Positions 10,631-19,969 of a DNA stretch of 64,000 bases are shown here, in pieces. A program made the position numbers and the translations under genes. The stretch is from Mycosarcoma maydis (Eukaryota; Basidiomycota; Ustilaginomycetes; Ustilaginales), in assembly GCF_000328475.2 (NCBI RefSeq), contig NC_026478.1:496001-560000 (forward strand). The letters are read 5' to 3'. The notes beneath the pieces were generated by a model. It had not been told where the DNA came from. It saw only the letters and a list, made by a program, of their open reading frames with translations, and did not search any database. How positions within the stretch are numbered: position 1 is the stretch's first letter; each line of letters starts with the position of its first letter.

Positions 10631-11347
10631 CTAGTCTCTGCGCGAAAGTTCGACGACGGGAAGCGTAAAGTAGCTCGTGTCGGGGGTGAGCAGGCCGGCC
10701 GCACCGACGTACCAAGCGATGGCAGCGGTGATGATACCAAATGCGCCGCCAGCTGTCTGAACTGCCGAGATTCCAGTGAACTCGGCGATAAACAGGAGCA
10801 TAAACGTAATGTCGAGGAAGAAGAACAGTGCTACCAAGCCAACTGACGACCTGAAACTGGCGACAAGCATGATGAACGTAAAGATGAACCAGGCAGCCAG
10901 GTAGATGCCGAGCGCATTTGCGAGTTGCGACTCGGGCGTTCCGCTAGGGTTGTAGTTTCCCTCGACCACACCAAACCAGGGGATCTGAATGATGGCATAC
11001 GACCACCAGAATGCGCCGTACGACGAGAACGCGGTAGCGCCGAATGTGTTACCGGCAGCAAACTCCCACATACCGGCGAGGAACTGCGCGAGTCCGCCGT
11101 AGCCGATCGCCAATCCGACCACCACATTGGGCACCGTGACGCCACGAGCCTTGATATTGAACATCGAGAGCACAAACGTGGTAGCCGCAAAGCCAAACAG
11201 GCCCAGAGGCGCCGGGTTGGCAAATCTTCGGTGGTAGATCGGGAAAGCGGGCTGCGACGTGTCCTGAGGGTGTCCACCGGGCGTGAGCGCACGTATGGGC
11301 TGAGCACCGCCCTGGTAGCCATTCTCTTGCTGCTTGATCTCGGACAT
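10631..11347 (-). CDS. GPR1/FUN34/YaaH (AceTr) family acetate transporter-like protein
   Basis: A 238-residue protein with six hydrophobic segments filling residues about 48-230. The family signature NPAPLGLFGFA stands at residues 44-54 just before the first membrane segment, as in yeast Ady2/Ato and bacterial SatP, which move acetate or ammonium across the plasma membrane. The start at 11347 (MSEIKQQ) is preferred to the upstream ATG, which would add 19 His/Thr-rich residues encoded by a CA-rich repeat in the leader. The gene is intron-free. Its end points toward the zinc-cluster gene. The exact substrate (acetate, succinate or ammonium) cannot be told from sequence. Confidence 0.9.
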   Translation of the reverse strand: MSEIKQQENGYQGGAQPIRALTPGGHPQDTSQPAFPIYHRRFANPAPLGLFGFAATTFVLSMFNIKARGVTVPNVVVGLAIGYGGLAQFLAGMWEFAAGNTFGATAFSSYGAFWWSYAIIQIPWFGVVEGNYNPSGTPESQLANALGIYLAAWFIFTFIMLVASFRSSVGLVALFFFLDITFMLLFIAEFTGISAVQTAGGAFGIITAAIAWYVGAAGLLTPDTSYFTLPVVELSRRD

Positions 11348-13408
11348 CGCTGTTGGTGTTGGTGTGTGTCGGTGTGTGTGTCGATGCTGATCGAGCAGAT
11401 TCAAGGTGCAGGCAGGAACAACGAGGATGGGACGAGCGAGGGACGACGTGAGTGAGTGTCGGGCCTTCAGTATTTAAGTAGGTTTCCCTCGTGTTTTTGC
11501 GCACGCTCTGCTCACATCGAGGCTCCAACGTGCTGCGATGGAGCGAGCGAGGTTCAAGGTCGACTCGCGCCAATCGCAGCCAAATCGGCTGCCGTCCAAC
11601 TGCATCCGCCACGTACTCGGTGACGAGACGGGGATCTGGATCTGTTCACGACGTGTCCACACCCATCAATCGATTCGTCCACCGACTAGCTAGCGCTCTG
11701 GCATCGCAGTGTAGCTTTGGCTGTCGGTGGCTTGCCGTGATTCACGATTGTGGATGCATGATGCACATGTCAACTCCACTCGCCACTTTAGTTCACTTGG
11801 GTTAGTTGGCTCATGTTTTTCTCCTGCCTTCTGTGTTCTCGGTTGACGATTGCACTCAAACATCAACTTGTAATTATTCAGCTTAGCTTGATATTTTGCT
11901 TTCTTTTCTCCACTTCTTTCGCGATTGGCGAACTCAACCTCGGCTGCAGAACGGCTAGGCGAATCTAAGTGGCTCTCTCACACTGCGCTTTGGGCGCGTG
12001 CCGCTTGCCGCTCGCCGGTCCCGTTCCCCCGCGCTTTCATCGAGCGAGACGCAGAGATGACAGAATGATGCTGCTCTAAGTTAGGCCGAAAGTGGCAAAG
12101 TGGCACTCGTGACTCGTGAGTGTCGTCAAGTTGAGCGGTGTTTTTCTGGCGCACACACATGTCGCCCACGTAGCGCGACACGTTGGGGTGCATGGAACTT
12201 TGCGGTGCCTCTTTCAGTGCTCGGTTCGCTTCGCTCGAGCTCCCGTGAACATATGCGCTGTGAGCGTGAGGGGTGACTTCGGATCGATTTGCGACCTATA
12301 AGTTAGCTTTCGTAGTAACTTGGCGTGTTGACGCTGACAACTGTGAATCGCTCGGTGCCTCCGAGATGCAGCACATCCCATGGCAGACGTCACCTCGTGA
12401 TTTTCGTTCTCTTGTTCCTGGTCGCGCTTGCTTCGCGCTACGAATCGTAAATTCGTTATTCACAATTGTGAACTGCGCGGCCGGTACACGTAAGTGCGCT
12501 GCAGCTTCAAACCCGCGGCACGGAAGATTTGAACCACAAGAATCACGAATCACGAATCACGAATCACGAATCGTCTTCACGGCTCGCTTGATTTCTAATT
12601 TCGGGCCAGATGGTGCGTCATAGCGTTGGTCGGAAAGTGAATTTTCTAGGCTTGTCTGAGATGTGAGTGCGCAGTATACACGTTCTGGTTGGGTGGAAGC
12701 CGAGACATCTGGCATGCATCTCGTGTACGTGTCGCATTCGTGATTCACGATTGTGATTGTGATTCGTGATTCGTGACGGTGATTTTTGAATGCAGCGTAT
12801 GTATGTCCGCGAGTCACCGAACAGCCTCACACTCATGAGCTCGCATCACTACTTCGCAAACATGCAGCCTGGGGCTCCACTCCTCCGTCACGATAGCTTC
12901 TACACCTGGCAGCACATCGCGTGTTGCTCAGCTTCAACTTGGCCATGACCACTCGGCACTCGGCACTTTTATCCACGCCAAGCTTTCCGCTCATTCACAA
13001 ATCATCAATCACGAACCGTGAATGCCAAGTTAAGCCCAATTGCCAAGCCTACCATGACGAACATGTCTCTTCCCGAACCACTTCGCTCCGCTATCTTTAG
13101 TGACTACATCGAAATTTAAACCCCCCACCAACACACCGCAAACGCTTTCCCCGATCGCCGACCAGCCATCGCGTCGTCCTTCCGCCTTTCGCCTCATCAC
13201 ACACCTCTAACCACCCGCTACATCCTATTCGGCTTTATCCAATCGGGCACACTGCTGTCGCCAAGGTGTATACACTCCCGATCCATCTCCCAGACAGACA
13301 GCCTTACATCAATACTCATTGCCACACGTGTCACGTGTCACACTGTCATTGTAAGATAGAGTCCGCATCGCATTGCTAAATGACAGAGTCCGTACCAGCT
13401 TCACCCGT
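11348..13408. other. Intergenic region with dispersed motif copies
   Basis: The region serves as promoter of the acetate-transporter gene on the left and as 3' flank of the Egt1-Tad2 gene on the right. It holds an AATCACG tandem (12541-12573), a CGTGATT-rich patch (12736-12780) and several single copies. Short frames exist but none has conserved features. Confidence 0.5.
12541..12573. repeat. (AATCACG)n tandem, about 4.5 units
   Basis: A seven-base unit repeated head to tail, the reverse complement of the ATTCGTG-type unit seen elsewhere in the window. A second, mixed patch of the same motif follows at 12736-12780. Confidence 0.9.
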
Positions 13409-16400
13409 CTACTTGTCCCAGGCAACGCGCCCTCCGCCGAAAATGTACGGATACGCCGTCTGATAGTAGTTGACCACAGTGCGTCGGCCCGCAATCGTGG
13501 GAGCAGTCGCAAAGCTTCCGCCAATCACCACGCTGTGCTTGCCATCAAAAAAGTCCGAGCTGTAACCGGGATACAGCGCCGATGGTCGAAAGCCTTCGTA
13601 CGCCATAAAAGGCGTGCTCGTCCACTCCCACACTCCGCCGTTGTGCCCAGGTAGCAGCGTACCGTCAGAGTCGTATCGGGGCAGAGCAGCCGGCACCGGG
13701 TGCCAGTTGCGGAATCCGACGTTGGCAGACGGCGCCGCCTGACCCTGGCTGGGATTTTGCGAGCCTCGCCGCCTCGGCGTATTCACGGCCGACTCGCTGT
13801 CCAAGCCCGACGTGCCAGGTCCGTGCATCGAAATCCCTGGAGGGTGGATCTCGGTCTTGAGCACTCGTCGAGATTTGTTTTGCGGCTTGGGCGCGTTCGT
13901 GTTCTCAGTGACGTAGAATCGTCGCAGCATCATGATGGCTTCGTCGCGTAGATACCCACCCACCGATTCGTATCCTGGCGAGCTCACAATAGCGTCGTCG
14001 TCATGCAGTCCCAGCACGCTTCCATTGCCTCCGAACCGCTCGTTGCCGGCGCCAAACACAACCCGTCCTATCCCAATCTGCCGCAGCGCTGCTCCACACA
14101 TGATGCAAGGCTCGATCGTGACGTAGAGCGTCGTATCTTTGAACGGATTGTCTCCCTCAGGCCCCGAGTGTGGCGCCACCGCAAAGTCGGGCGCAGAGGG
14201 TGGCATGACCGAAAGGATGTGGTCGATGGCCTCCAACTCTGCGTGACGGGTCGCATTCATCAGTTCGTTGGTGCGGTTACGTCCACGAGCAATCACTTCA
14301 CCCTTGCGCACGAATACACCGCCTACTGGCACCTCGTTAGCATCAAGCGCCTCTTGCGCCATGACCAGCGCCTCGCGCATCCACTTGATATCTTCCTCCG
14401 ACTGCTCCTCGGCAGGCACGTATCGAACAGCTGAACCTCGCACCGGCGGCGCCTGCTTGCCTGAAGGATCAATGTCGCAAGTTTCGGCTTCTGCCTTGCC
14501 CATGTCTCGGTCAAAAGGTGGCACACTGAGATCTAGCACCAGCGCCTCGGGCGGGGCATCCATAAGTTTGCGGAGCTCGGCATGGGACGGCAGCCGACCT
14601 CCCTTCCAGGCAGCATACGCTTGCAGCTGTTTCCCAGAAGCTTGGACAGGCCAGTGTTGCGCCACGGTCATGTCCACGGCACCGTAAAAGGTGCGCACCG
14701 AAAAACTACCGTCAGCGCCACTCTTGATCCATGAAGAAGGCGCATCCGTACTGTTGGTAGCTGAGAGGAAGTCTCGGTACTGTGCATTCGAAATAGGCAG
14801 CGCCGAAATTGAGAATGCTTTTGTTTCGACCCTACGTCGCGGATGCTCGTTGTCCCAACCGAACTCTGGCTGTCCCAGTTGCATGTTGAGATCCCGAACG
14901 TCGCTCGTTGGACGGGTTGCAACAATGTCAAAGTCCTGACTATCGTCGTCATCATGGCCAAGTTCCACTGTCGAAGCTTCAAAGTGAAAGCGTTGCTCCA
15001 GCGCCAGGCTGCCGCCCACCTTCTCGTACTCGGCTTGCCATCGCTTGGACAGCGAGGCCCAATCTGGTGCCATGAAGCCGGCAGGAGGCCTGGTGCTCGG
15101 GGACTGCAGCAGCATGTAGAGCAAAGTCTCGAGATGCAGGTTGACGTGCTCGAGTGTCATCCACAGCATTCTGGCAAGTCGCCGGTTCATGACCAGGTCG
15201 CCGCGGCCTACATCCTCGTAGATCCGCTGGACCCGACCTTGGACCACCTGTTGGTAGTCGAGGATCTCTCTCAGCGTGGGCCAGTCTTCGGGCTTGGTTG
15301 GCACTTGGCTGTGCGGATTGCACTGGGTGACGTCGTCCATGTGCGGGTCGATGCCACGTTCGAAGATGGCCGAGAAGCGATTGTTGGTGTGCGGTTGCTC
15401 GAGGTGCATGGACACATGGATATCGATGAATGCCGGAATGTGACCGAGGTAGAACAAGCAGATGTGACGCAAGTCAATCGGCTTTTCGTGTAGCATATCG
15501 TGAGGAATCATGGTCAGAGTGACACAATTCCAGGCGTCCCAGACGGTTCTCCAATCGTCGAGATTAGGCAGCCCAAGCAGGGGAGCCCTTTGAGCAGCTT
15601 CGTCCAGGTCACTGCCTCCCCAGCCATTGTCGATCTTGGCAGAAGCCTGACGCTCACTTGTCGTCTCAGCCAGCGTAGGGTCCGCGGCTGAGTTGGAAAA
15701 GTGAAAGCAGGGCTTCTCGACCAACCAGATATCATACCTGTCAGTTTTGTCGCTCCAACGTTGTATAACGCGGAGGCCTGCATAATCGAACAGGTTGAGC
15801 GTCTCGCGCTCGCCGAACTTGTAACTGGCTTCCATGTGGATCAGCTCGCCCTTCTCGATAGCAATAGATTCGCACGAGCCTCGGACTCGGATTGTTTGAG
15901 CTTCCGTGGCGCGGTAGTAGGATTCGTGGCGACCCTCTCGTGCATTGTAGCGGTCAAAGTACTCGAACTTGGTGCTGTCAATTGCGTTGCCACCGAGGAC
16001 CCGGTTGGCATGGTCGAGACCGTTGATGATAAAGTCGCGGGTCAGACCGGCGGGGTCGTTGTAGGCTAGTGCAACATCGGCCGGCTTATTGCGCCGATCG
16101 ATCGAGATGAGCATGGTATCGCCTGCGCGCATGCTTTCGCGCGCTGTCTTGGCAAGGAACTCGGCGGCCGACTTTCGATCGAAATTGCCAATGCTGGAGC
16201 CAAGCCAGAGGAGACATCTCTGGCCTTCTTCTTGGGCGCCTGCAGCTGTCGATGCAGCGCGAAGTCCGCCTTTGCCAATAAATTCGAGACCGGCATCGTA
16301 GGTGGCCCACAAGCCGTTGATGCCGACCTTGCCTGCGTGGATGGTCCATGCGTTCTGATCATCATTGGTAGCTTCTTGGGACCGCAGGTCGCGCAATGTG

Positions 16401-17191
16401 CGTTCCAACTCAGCCTTGTCGAGGTCCAGTGCATAGTAGTGGACGCTTGGTCCACCAGAAGCCAGCGCCGGAAGAAGCTTGAGGGCGCGAAGGAGGTGGA
16501 TTGTCTTTTTGAGCGAGCCAGCGCCTAGCTCGACGAGAGATCCTGCGCCGACGGCTCGGTCGCCGTCAAGGCCCTCTTCGGCATTGACACCTCCGTTGTG
16601 TTTGCCGACGCCATTGTCTCCCCACCTTTCCTTTGGAGAAGAGGTGGTGTCTCGTTGCGGAGGCAAAGCATCGTCCTCTGGTGCCTCTTGGCGGTCACGT
16701 TTCGAGCCATTTCGGTGGCCGGTGGTGGCCGCGGACTGCTGCTCTGCTGTTACGGTAGGATGGCCGAAGATCCTGAGCGCAATTTCTGAGCCATGATCCT
16801 TGAGGATCTGCAGCTCGGCGTTGTAGAGGTAGTATTCGGGCGCTGCAGTCAGCTTGTCGTAAAGGATGAGACCCTGTTCATCATACAGTATGGTGGTCGG
16901 TAGTGTCTTGCGGTAGGCAAATTTGTTGTCCTCAGGGTCATTTTCTTTGCCCGGAATAACGAGTTGATTAGACTGCAGACCCGCGATGATGTCAAGTCGT
17001 AATTGGTCATCGGTCGAGGTGCTGCTGAGGCTCCCGGCGCTTCCTGAATAGAGGTCGATGACAGGAGCATCGCAGAGATTGGTATCCGAATCGCTGGCCG
17101 CATGCGCCTTGGCGTTCGCTTTCAGAGCTTCGTTGTCGACCGAAGTCGGGTCGACAGCGCTCGGAGCAAGCGCAACAGCAGACGGTGCCAT
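13409..17191 (-). CDS. EGT1-TAD2: Egt1 ergothioneine synthase with a Tad2 tRNA adenosine deaminase domain inserted in it
   Basis: One uninterrupted frame of 1260 codons from the ATG at 17191, which has a good context; upstream codons back to 17290 read as a hydrophobic leader and are doubtful. Residues about 60-495 form an EgtD-like histidine methyltransferase with the SAM motif ELGAGS (221-226) and WLGSSIGNF. About 545-720 is a DinB-like region with the iron-binding H-x3-H-x-E (His682, His686, Glu688). About 770-870 starts the FGE-sulfatase-like EgtB domain, which resumes at about 1157 (NVGFRNWHPVP) and runs to the end (GGVWEW, GGRVAWDK). Together these make ergothioneine from histidine and cysteine. 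Between the two halves lies a full deaminase: NEVPVGG, HAE (983-985) and PCIMC (1028-1032), then GRVVFGA and a RRFY tail, matching Tad2/ADAT2, which converts A34 to inosine in tRNA. Typical fungal Egt1 has about 780-880 residues and only a short loop at this site. Confidence 0.9.
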   Translation of the reverse strand: MAPSAVALAPSAVDPTSVDNEALKANAKAHAASDSDTNLCDAPVIDLYSGSAGSLSSTSTDDQLRLDIIAGLQSNQLVIPGKENDPEDNKFAYRKTLPTTILYDEQGLILYDKLTAAPEYYLYNAELQILKDHGSEIALRIFGHPTVTAEQQSAATTGHRNGSKRDRQEAPEDDALPPQRDTTSSPKERWGDNGVGKHNGGVNAEEGLDGDRAVGAGSLVELGAGSLKKTIHLLRALKLLPALASGGPSVHYYALDLDKAELERTLRDLRSQEATNDDQNAWTIHAGKVGINGLWATYDAGLEFIGKGGLRAASTAAGAQEEGQRCLLWLGSSIGNFDRKSAAEFLAKTARESMRAGDTMLISIDRRNKPADVALAYNDPAGLTRDFIINGLDHANRVLGGNAIDSTKFEYFDRYNAREGRHESYYRATEAQTIRVRGSCESIAIEKGELIHMEASYKFGERETLNLFDYAGLRVIQRWSDKTDRYDIWLVEKPCFHFSNSAADPTLAETTSERQASAKIDNGWGGSDLDEAAQRAPLLGLPNLDDWRTVWDAWNCVTLTMIPHDMLHEKPIDLRHICLFYLGHIPAFIDIHVSMHLEQPHTNNRFSAIFERGIDPHMDDVTQCNPHSQVPTKPEDWPTLREILDYQQVVQGRVQRIYEDVGRGDLVMNRRLARMLWMTLEHVNLHLETLLYMLLQSPSTRPPAGFMAPDWASLSKRWQAEYEKVGGSLALEQRFHFEASTVELGHDDDDSQDFDIVATRPTSDVRDLNMQLGQPEFGWDNEHPRRRVETKAFSISALPISNAQYRDFLSATNSTDAPSSWIKSGADGSFSVRTFYGAVDMTVAQHWPVQASGKQLQAYAAWKGGRLPSHAELRKLMDAPPEALVLDLSVPPFDRDMGKAEAETCDIDPSGKQAPPVRGSAVRYVPAEEQSEEDIKWMREALVMAQEALDANEVPVGGVFVRKGEVIARGRNRTNELMNATRHAELEAIDHILSVMPPSAPDFAVAPHSGPEGDNPFKDTTLYVTIEPCIMCGAALRQIGIGRVVFGAGNERFGGNGSVLGLHDDDAIVSSPGYESVGGYLRDEAIMMLRRFYVTENTNAPKPQNKSRRVLKTEIHPPGISMHGPGTSGLDSESAVNTPRRRGSQNPSQGQAAPSANVGFRNWHPVPAALPRYDSDGTLLPGHNGGVWEWTSTPFMAYEGFRPSALYPGYSSDFFDGKHSVVIGGSFATAPTIAGRRTVVNYYQTAYPYIFGGGRVAWDK
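13739..14443 (-). other. Possible facultative in-frame intron covering the Tad2 insert
   Basis: On the minus strand a GT (14443-14442) stands at a codon boundary and an AG (13740-13739) ends a codon, 705 bases apart, an exact multiple of three. Removing it would join the two halves of the EgtB domain and delete residues 917-1151, which hold the whole deaminase. Another phase-0 GT lies at 14539. The donor sequences (GTGCGA, GTGCTA) are weak and I see no strong branch site, so this is only a candidate. Confidence 0.25.
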
Positions 17192-19052
17192 AATGTGAAG
17201 TGTGAGAAAGCAGAGCCAGGTAATGACGTGCAGGACGTGGATGAACAACGACCGCAGATATGTCACTGAGAACAGAGCCGACCAAAGCAAGTAGAGGGAC
17301 CGAATGGTGTGATGCTCAACGGGCCGATGACAGTGAGAATAACAGATAGAACCTAGCCTTGCAAAAGTGCCTTTTGACTGCAGAGGGGGTTGGAGCTTTG
17401 GCTGAGCGACTCGGCGGATGCAAGGACCAAGCTGTCGAGGATGTCAGGGAGCAACACACAAGAAAGTGGAGTAAGACAGCTGGGGTCCACGGCGCTTGCG
17501 CTGCGCGAACTACCAAAGATCCGTGGGTACAGGAGGCCGATGTAGTGCCTTGGCTGATGCCACTCCGCAGCTTCTATTCGGAACTGGAACGGTTCAACGG
17601 CCTGTGCTCCTTTGCACCCCGGGCCCAACTGTTTAGCCAAAGCGACCACGAGATCTGCAATATGACTACCGGTGTGATTGCGCCGATGGCGAGTGTAGGT
17701 GCAGAAACAGACAGCGAGGCTTGCAGCAGCACGATCAGCGGCTTTCAAGCGGGAACAAGCCCGTGCACACGCTGTTCGGCGAAAGATCGCTGATCGTCAC
17801 TTACAGACGGGAATACATTCACAAGTCACGAGTATGCGAGTGTCGATGAACGGTCAGAGCGAAGGTGACTGAGCCTGAATCACCCATCTAACCCTCCACC
17901 TCGTTAGGCACCACAACCAGCCGCAGCCCAGCGCACAAATCACAATTCGTGATCCACCTTTTTTTTCTTTTTTTCTTTTTTTTTGCTTTGTCTGCTCACA
18001 CTTTGTGTTTTTTTTTTTTTCGTGACGCTTCGTGCTTCTACAGTACATAACCATCACGCATGTTTAATCTGTGAGTACTGAATTGGGCTAAACAGTCACG
18101 GGTCTGTGAGTTTTTTTACGATCCAGACGTGAGTAGTTCCATGTGAGTAGTCACGAGTCGTGAGTGAAACGTGAATCACGAATGAAGATTGCTTCGTGAT
18201 TCGTTTGTAGGGAACGTGTCAAAAAGCTGGAAGCGCCGTCCGGCTTGCGGCGCACGCTAAAGGGCTGTCAAATTTCATTCAGGCGCCAAGCTTCGATACA
18301 TCTCAGTCTGAACGCAGGGTCGGGTGACAAAGAGGCGTCGTCTAGAATCCCACCTCGGAACCAACCGTCATTCAACGCGTGACTAGGTTGGCAAGACGAG
18401 GCGTGGGAAAAGCGACAGCAAATGATCTCCATTCTCGAGAGCGCACAAGGGCGGTTGGTGTACGATGTCGGCCGTCAAACCCACAATCATGAATGTTTGT
18501 GTCTGAGCAGGTCAGACTCACGAGCGTCTTCGGCTTCTTGCCACAGCGTCCGTCTAAAGTGACCTGATCTTTACACGTTTCCAAACCTCTCGTCCGTCGG
18601 TGAGAGTCTCCATAATCAAGTTCAAGTCTCTACGTCGAGTCGTTTTATCGCAGCAACGTGCAGACGTTCAAGCTAGACGAATGCTAATTCAATCATGAAT
18701 CATAAGCTCACTATCGGTGATTCCGGTCATGCCCGTCTGTTGACCGTTCGGTGCAGAAAGCCCGGCGATGACAATGAGTCTGACCAATGAGGTCTATGGA
18801 GCCACTGAGCGCCTTCGCAAAGAGCCACAGTCCATGCAGCAATCGGAGATACGCTTGCCGGACATATTCACGACGGGGAGGGACAATGCGATGAAGTTGC
18901 GCCGCCGCCGTCAGACAAGGTTTGCTTTCTGCGCAGCTTTGCCTTCGAGTTCATATTCAACCGCAATCTGGTTGCGACCCAGGCGTTGCTGGCATAGAAA
19001 TTAGTCAAGGCTCCAACCAGCAGAACGCGCAGAACAAAAGCCGTTTTGCGCA
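17192..19052. other. Intergenic region upstream of Egt1-Tad2
   Basis: No convincing gene. Overlapping frames on both strands at 17353-17793 lack recognisable features. T-rich tracts lie at about 17958-18020, and dispersed motif copies at about 18160-18206. A Cys-containing minus-strand frame at 18372-18584 has no ATG and is left out. Confidence 0.4.
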
Positions 19053-19053
19053 T
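18868..19053 (-). CDS. Candidate small secreted protein (weak)
   Basis: A 61-residue frame begins with MRKTAFVLRVLLVGALTN, a basic N-region followed by a hydrophobic core, and a likely signal-peptidase site after YASNA. The remainder is basic and Ser-rich with one cysteine. TATATTA and TATAAT-like sequences lie about 30-75 bases before the ATG. Smut fungi carry many small secreted proteins, so this is worth noting, but I recognise no family. It could be a first exon, a relic or chance. Confidence 0.22.
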   Translation of the reverse strand: MRKTAFVLRVLLVGALTNFYASNAWVATRLRLNMNSKAKLRRKQTLSDGGGATSSHCPSPS

Positions 19054-19585
19054 TGTGTAATGGCATTGATTATACCACGTCCTACTCTTCCTTAAAGCCC
19101 TAATATAGCTGCTCGATACCCCTTTCAGTATCACACGGCGAACAGGTCAAGCTTGTTGCAAAGCTGCTTCAAATGGATGTGACTCATTGTAAGACGATCA
19201 AGCACTGTTTCACTCCAGCGTCCATTGGCCATCTAAGAATATTGACCTCAGCACATCCATGCATGCGAACGATACTAGCAAAAAACAGACTTGTTTTGGT
19301 TTGAGAGCTTTGCAGTTTTGGTAGAGGTACAGGTTGAAGACGACGACGCCAAACGGTCACCGCTTGCAAGTATCGAAAATGGGATGGAAGGCCATCGAGC
19401 AAAGCAACGCAAGCTCGCAACGCTGCCCCAACGGCACTAGTGATAGAAAAGAATGCGTAGCCATCGCGGTCCTGTCTGCGTCGAACCGTAGATGTGATGC
19501 TGGGAACTACCTTGAAAGGCGAGAGTGAAATTGGAAGATGCGATTACGAAACCAAAAGACATTGACGGATAGAGGAACAAAAGGT

Positions 19586-19969
19586 TTACTCCTGGTCGAT
19601 GACGGTGGTCTGGAGACCCTTGGCGGTGCCGAGACCAAGAACGGGGACGGCGTAGGTGTAAAGCTTCTCCTTGGCACCCTCGTCGTCGTTACGCTTGCGC
19701 TCGAGACGCACACGCAGTCGGCGAGGGAAGTTCTTGACACCGTACTTCCACACCTCCTGGTTGAGCTTGGGGTCCAGACGGACGTCCTTGGTGCCCATGG
19801 CTTTCTGGGCGAAGGCGACAACCTCCTTGATGGCGCGGGGAGCGCGCTTCTTGAAGGCGACGTCGTGGACGCGCTTGTGCAGGTTGACCGTGTACTCGCG
19901 GGTCACAACATCGTTCAGGGCAGATCGGGTCTTCTTGCCCTTCTGAGACTTGTCCTTGTGGTCCGCCAT
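19586..19969 (-). CDS. RPL31: 60S ribosomal protein eL31
   Basis: A 127-residue basic protein matching eL31 along its length: [40 protein letters not shown] and [19 protein letters not shown] are all family hallmarks. It sits near the exit tunnel of the large ribosomal subunit. The ATG at 19969 directly follows TTACAG on the minus strand, with a CTGAC branch-like sequence upstream, so an intron probably ends right at the start codon. The frame is open upstream but those codons look like intron and leader. Length fits the family (about 113-125 residues). Confidence 0.96.
   Translation of the reverse strand: MADHKDKSQKGKKTRSALNDVVTREYTVNLHKRVHDVAFKKRAPRAIKEVVAFAQKAMGTKDVRLDPKLNQEVWKYGVKNFPRRLRVRLERKRNDDEGAKEKLYTYAVPVLGLGTAKGLQTTVIDQE

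Noticed and set aside
17353..17793. Overlapping 131- and 144-codon frames on both strands
   Set aside because: Neither has a recognisable domain; upstream position suggests Egt1 promoter or leader.
18372..18584. Minus-strand Cys-containing frame, considered as an effector exon
   Set aside because: No ATG, no signal peptide, stop codons shortly upstream and no credible splice link to the candidate at 19053.
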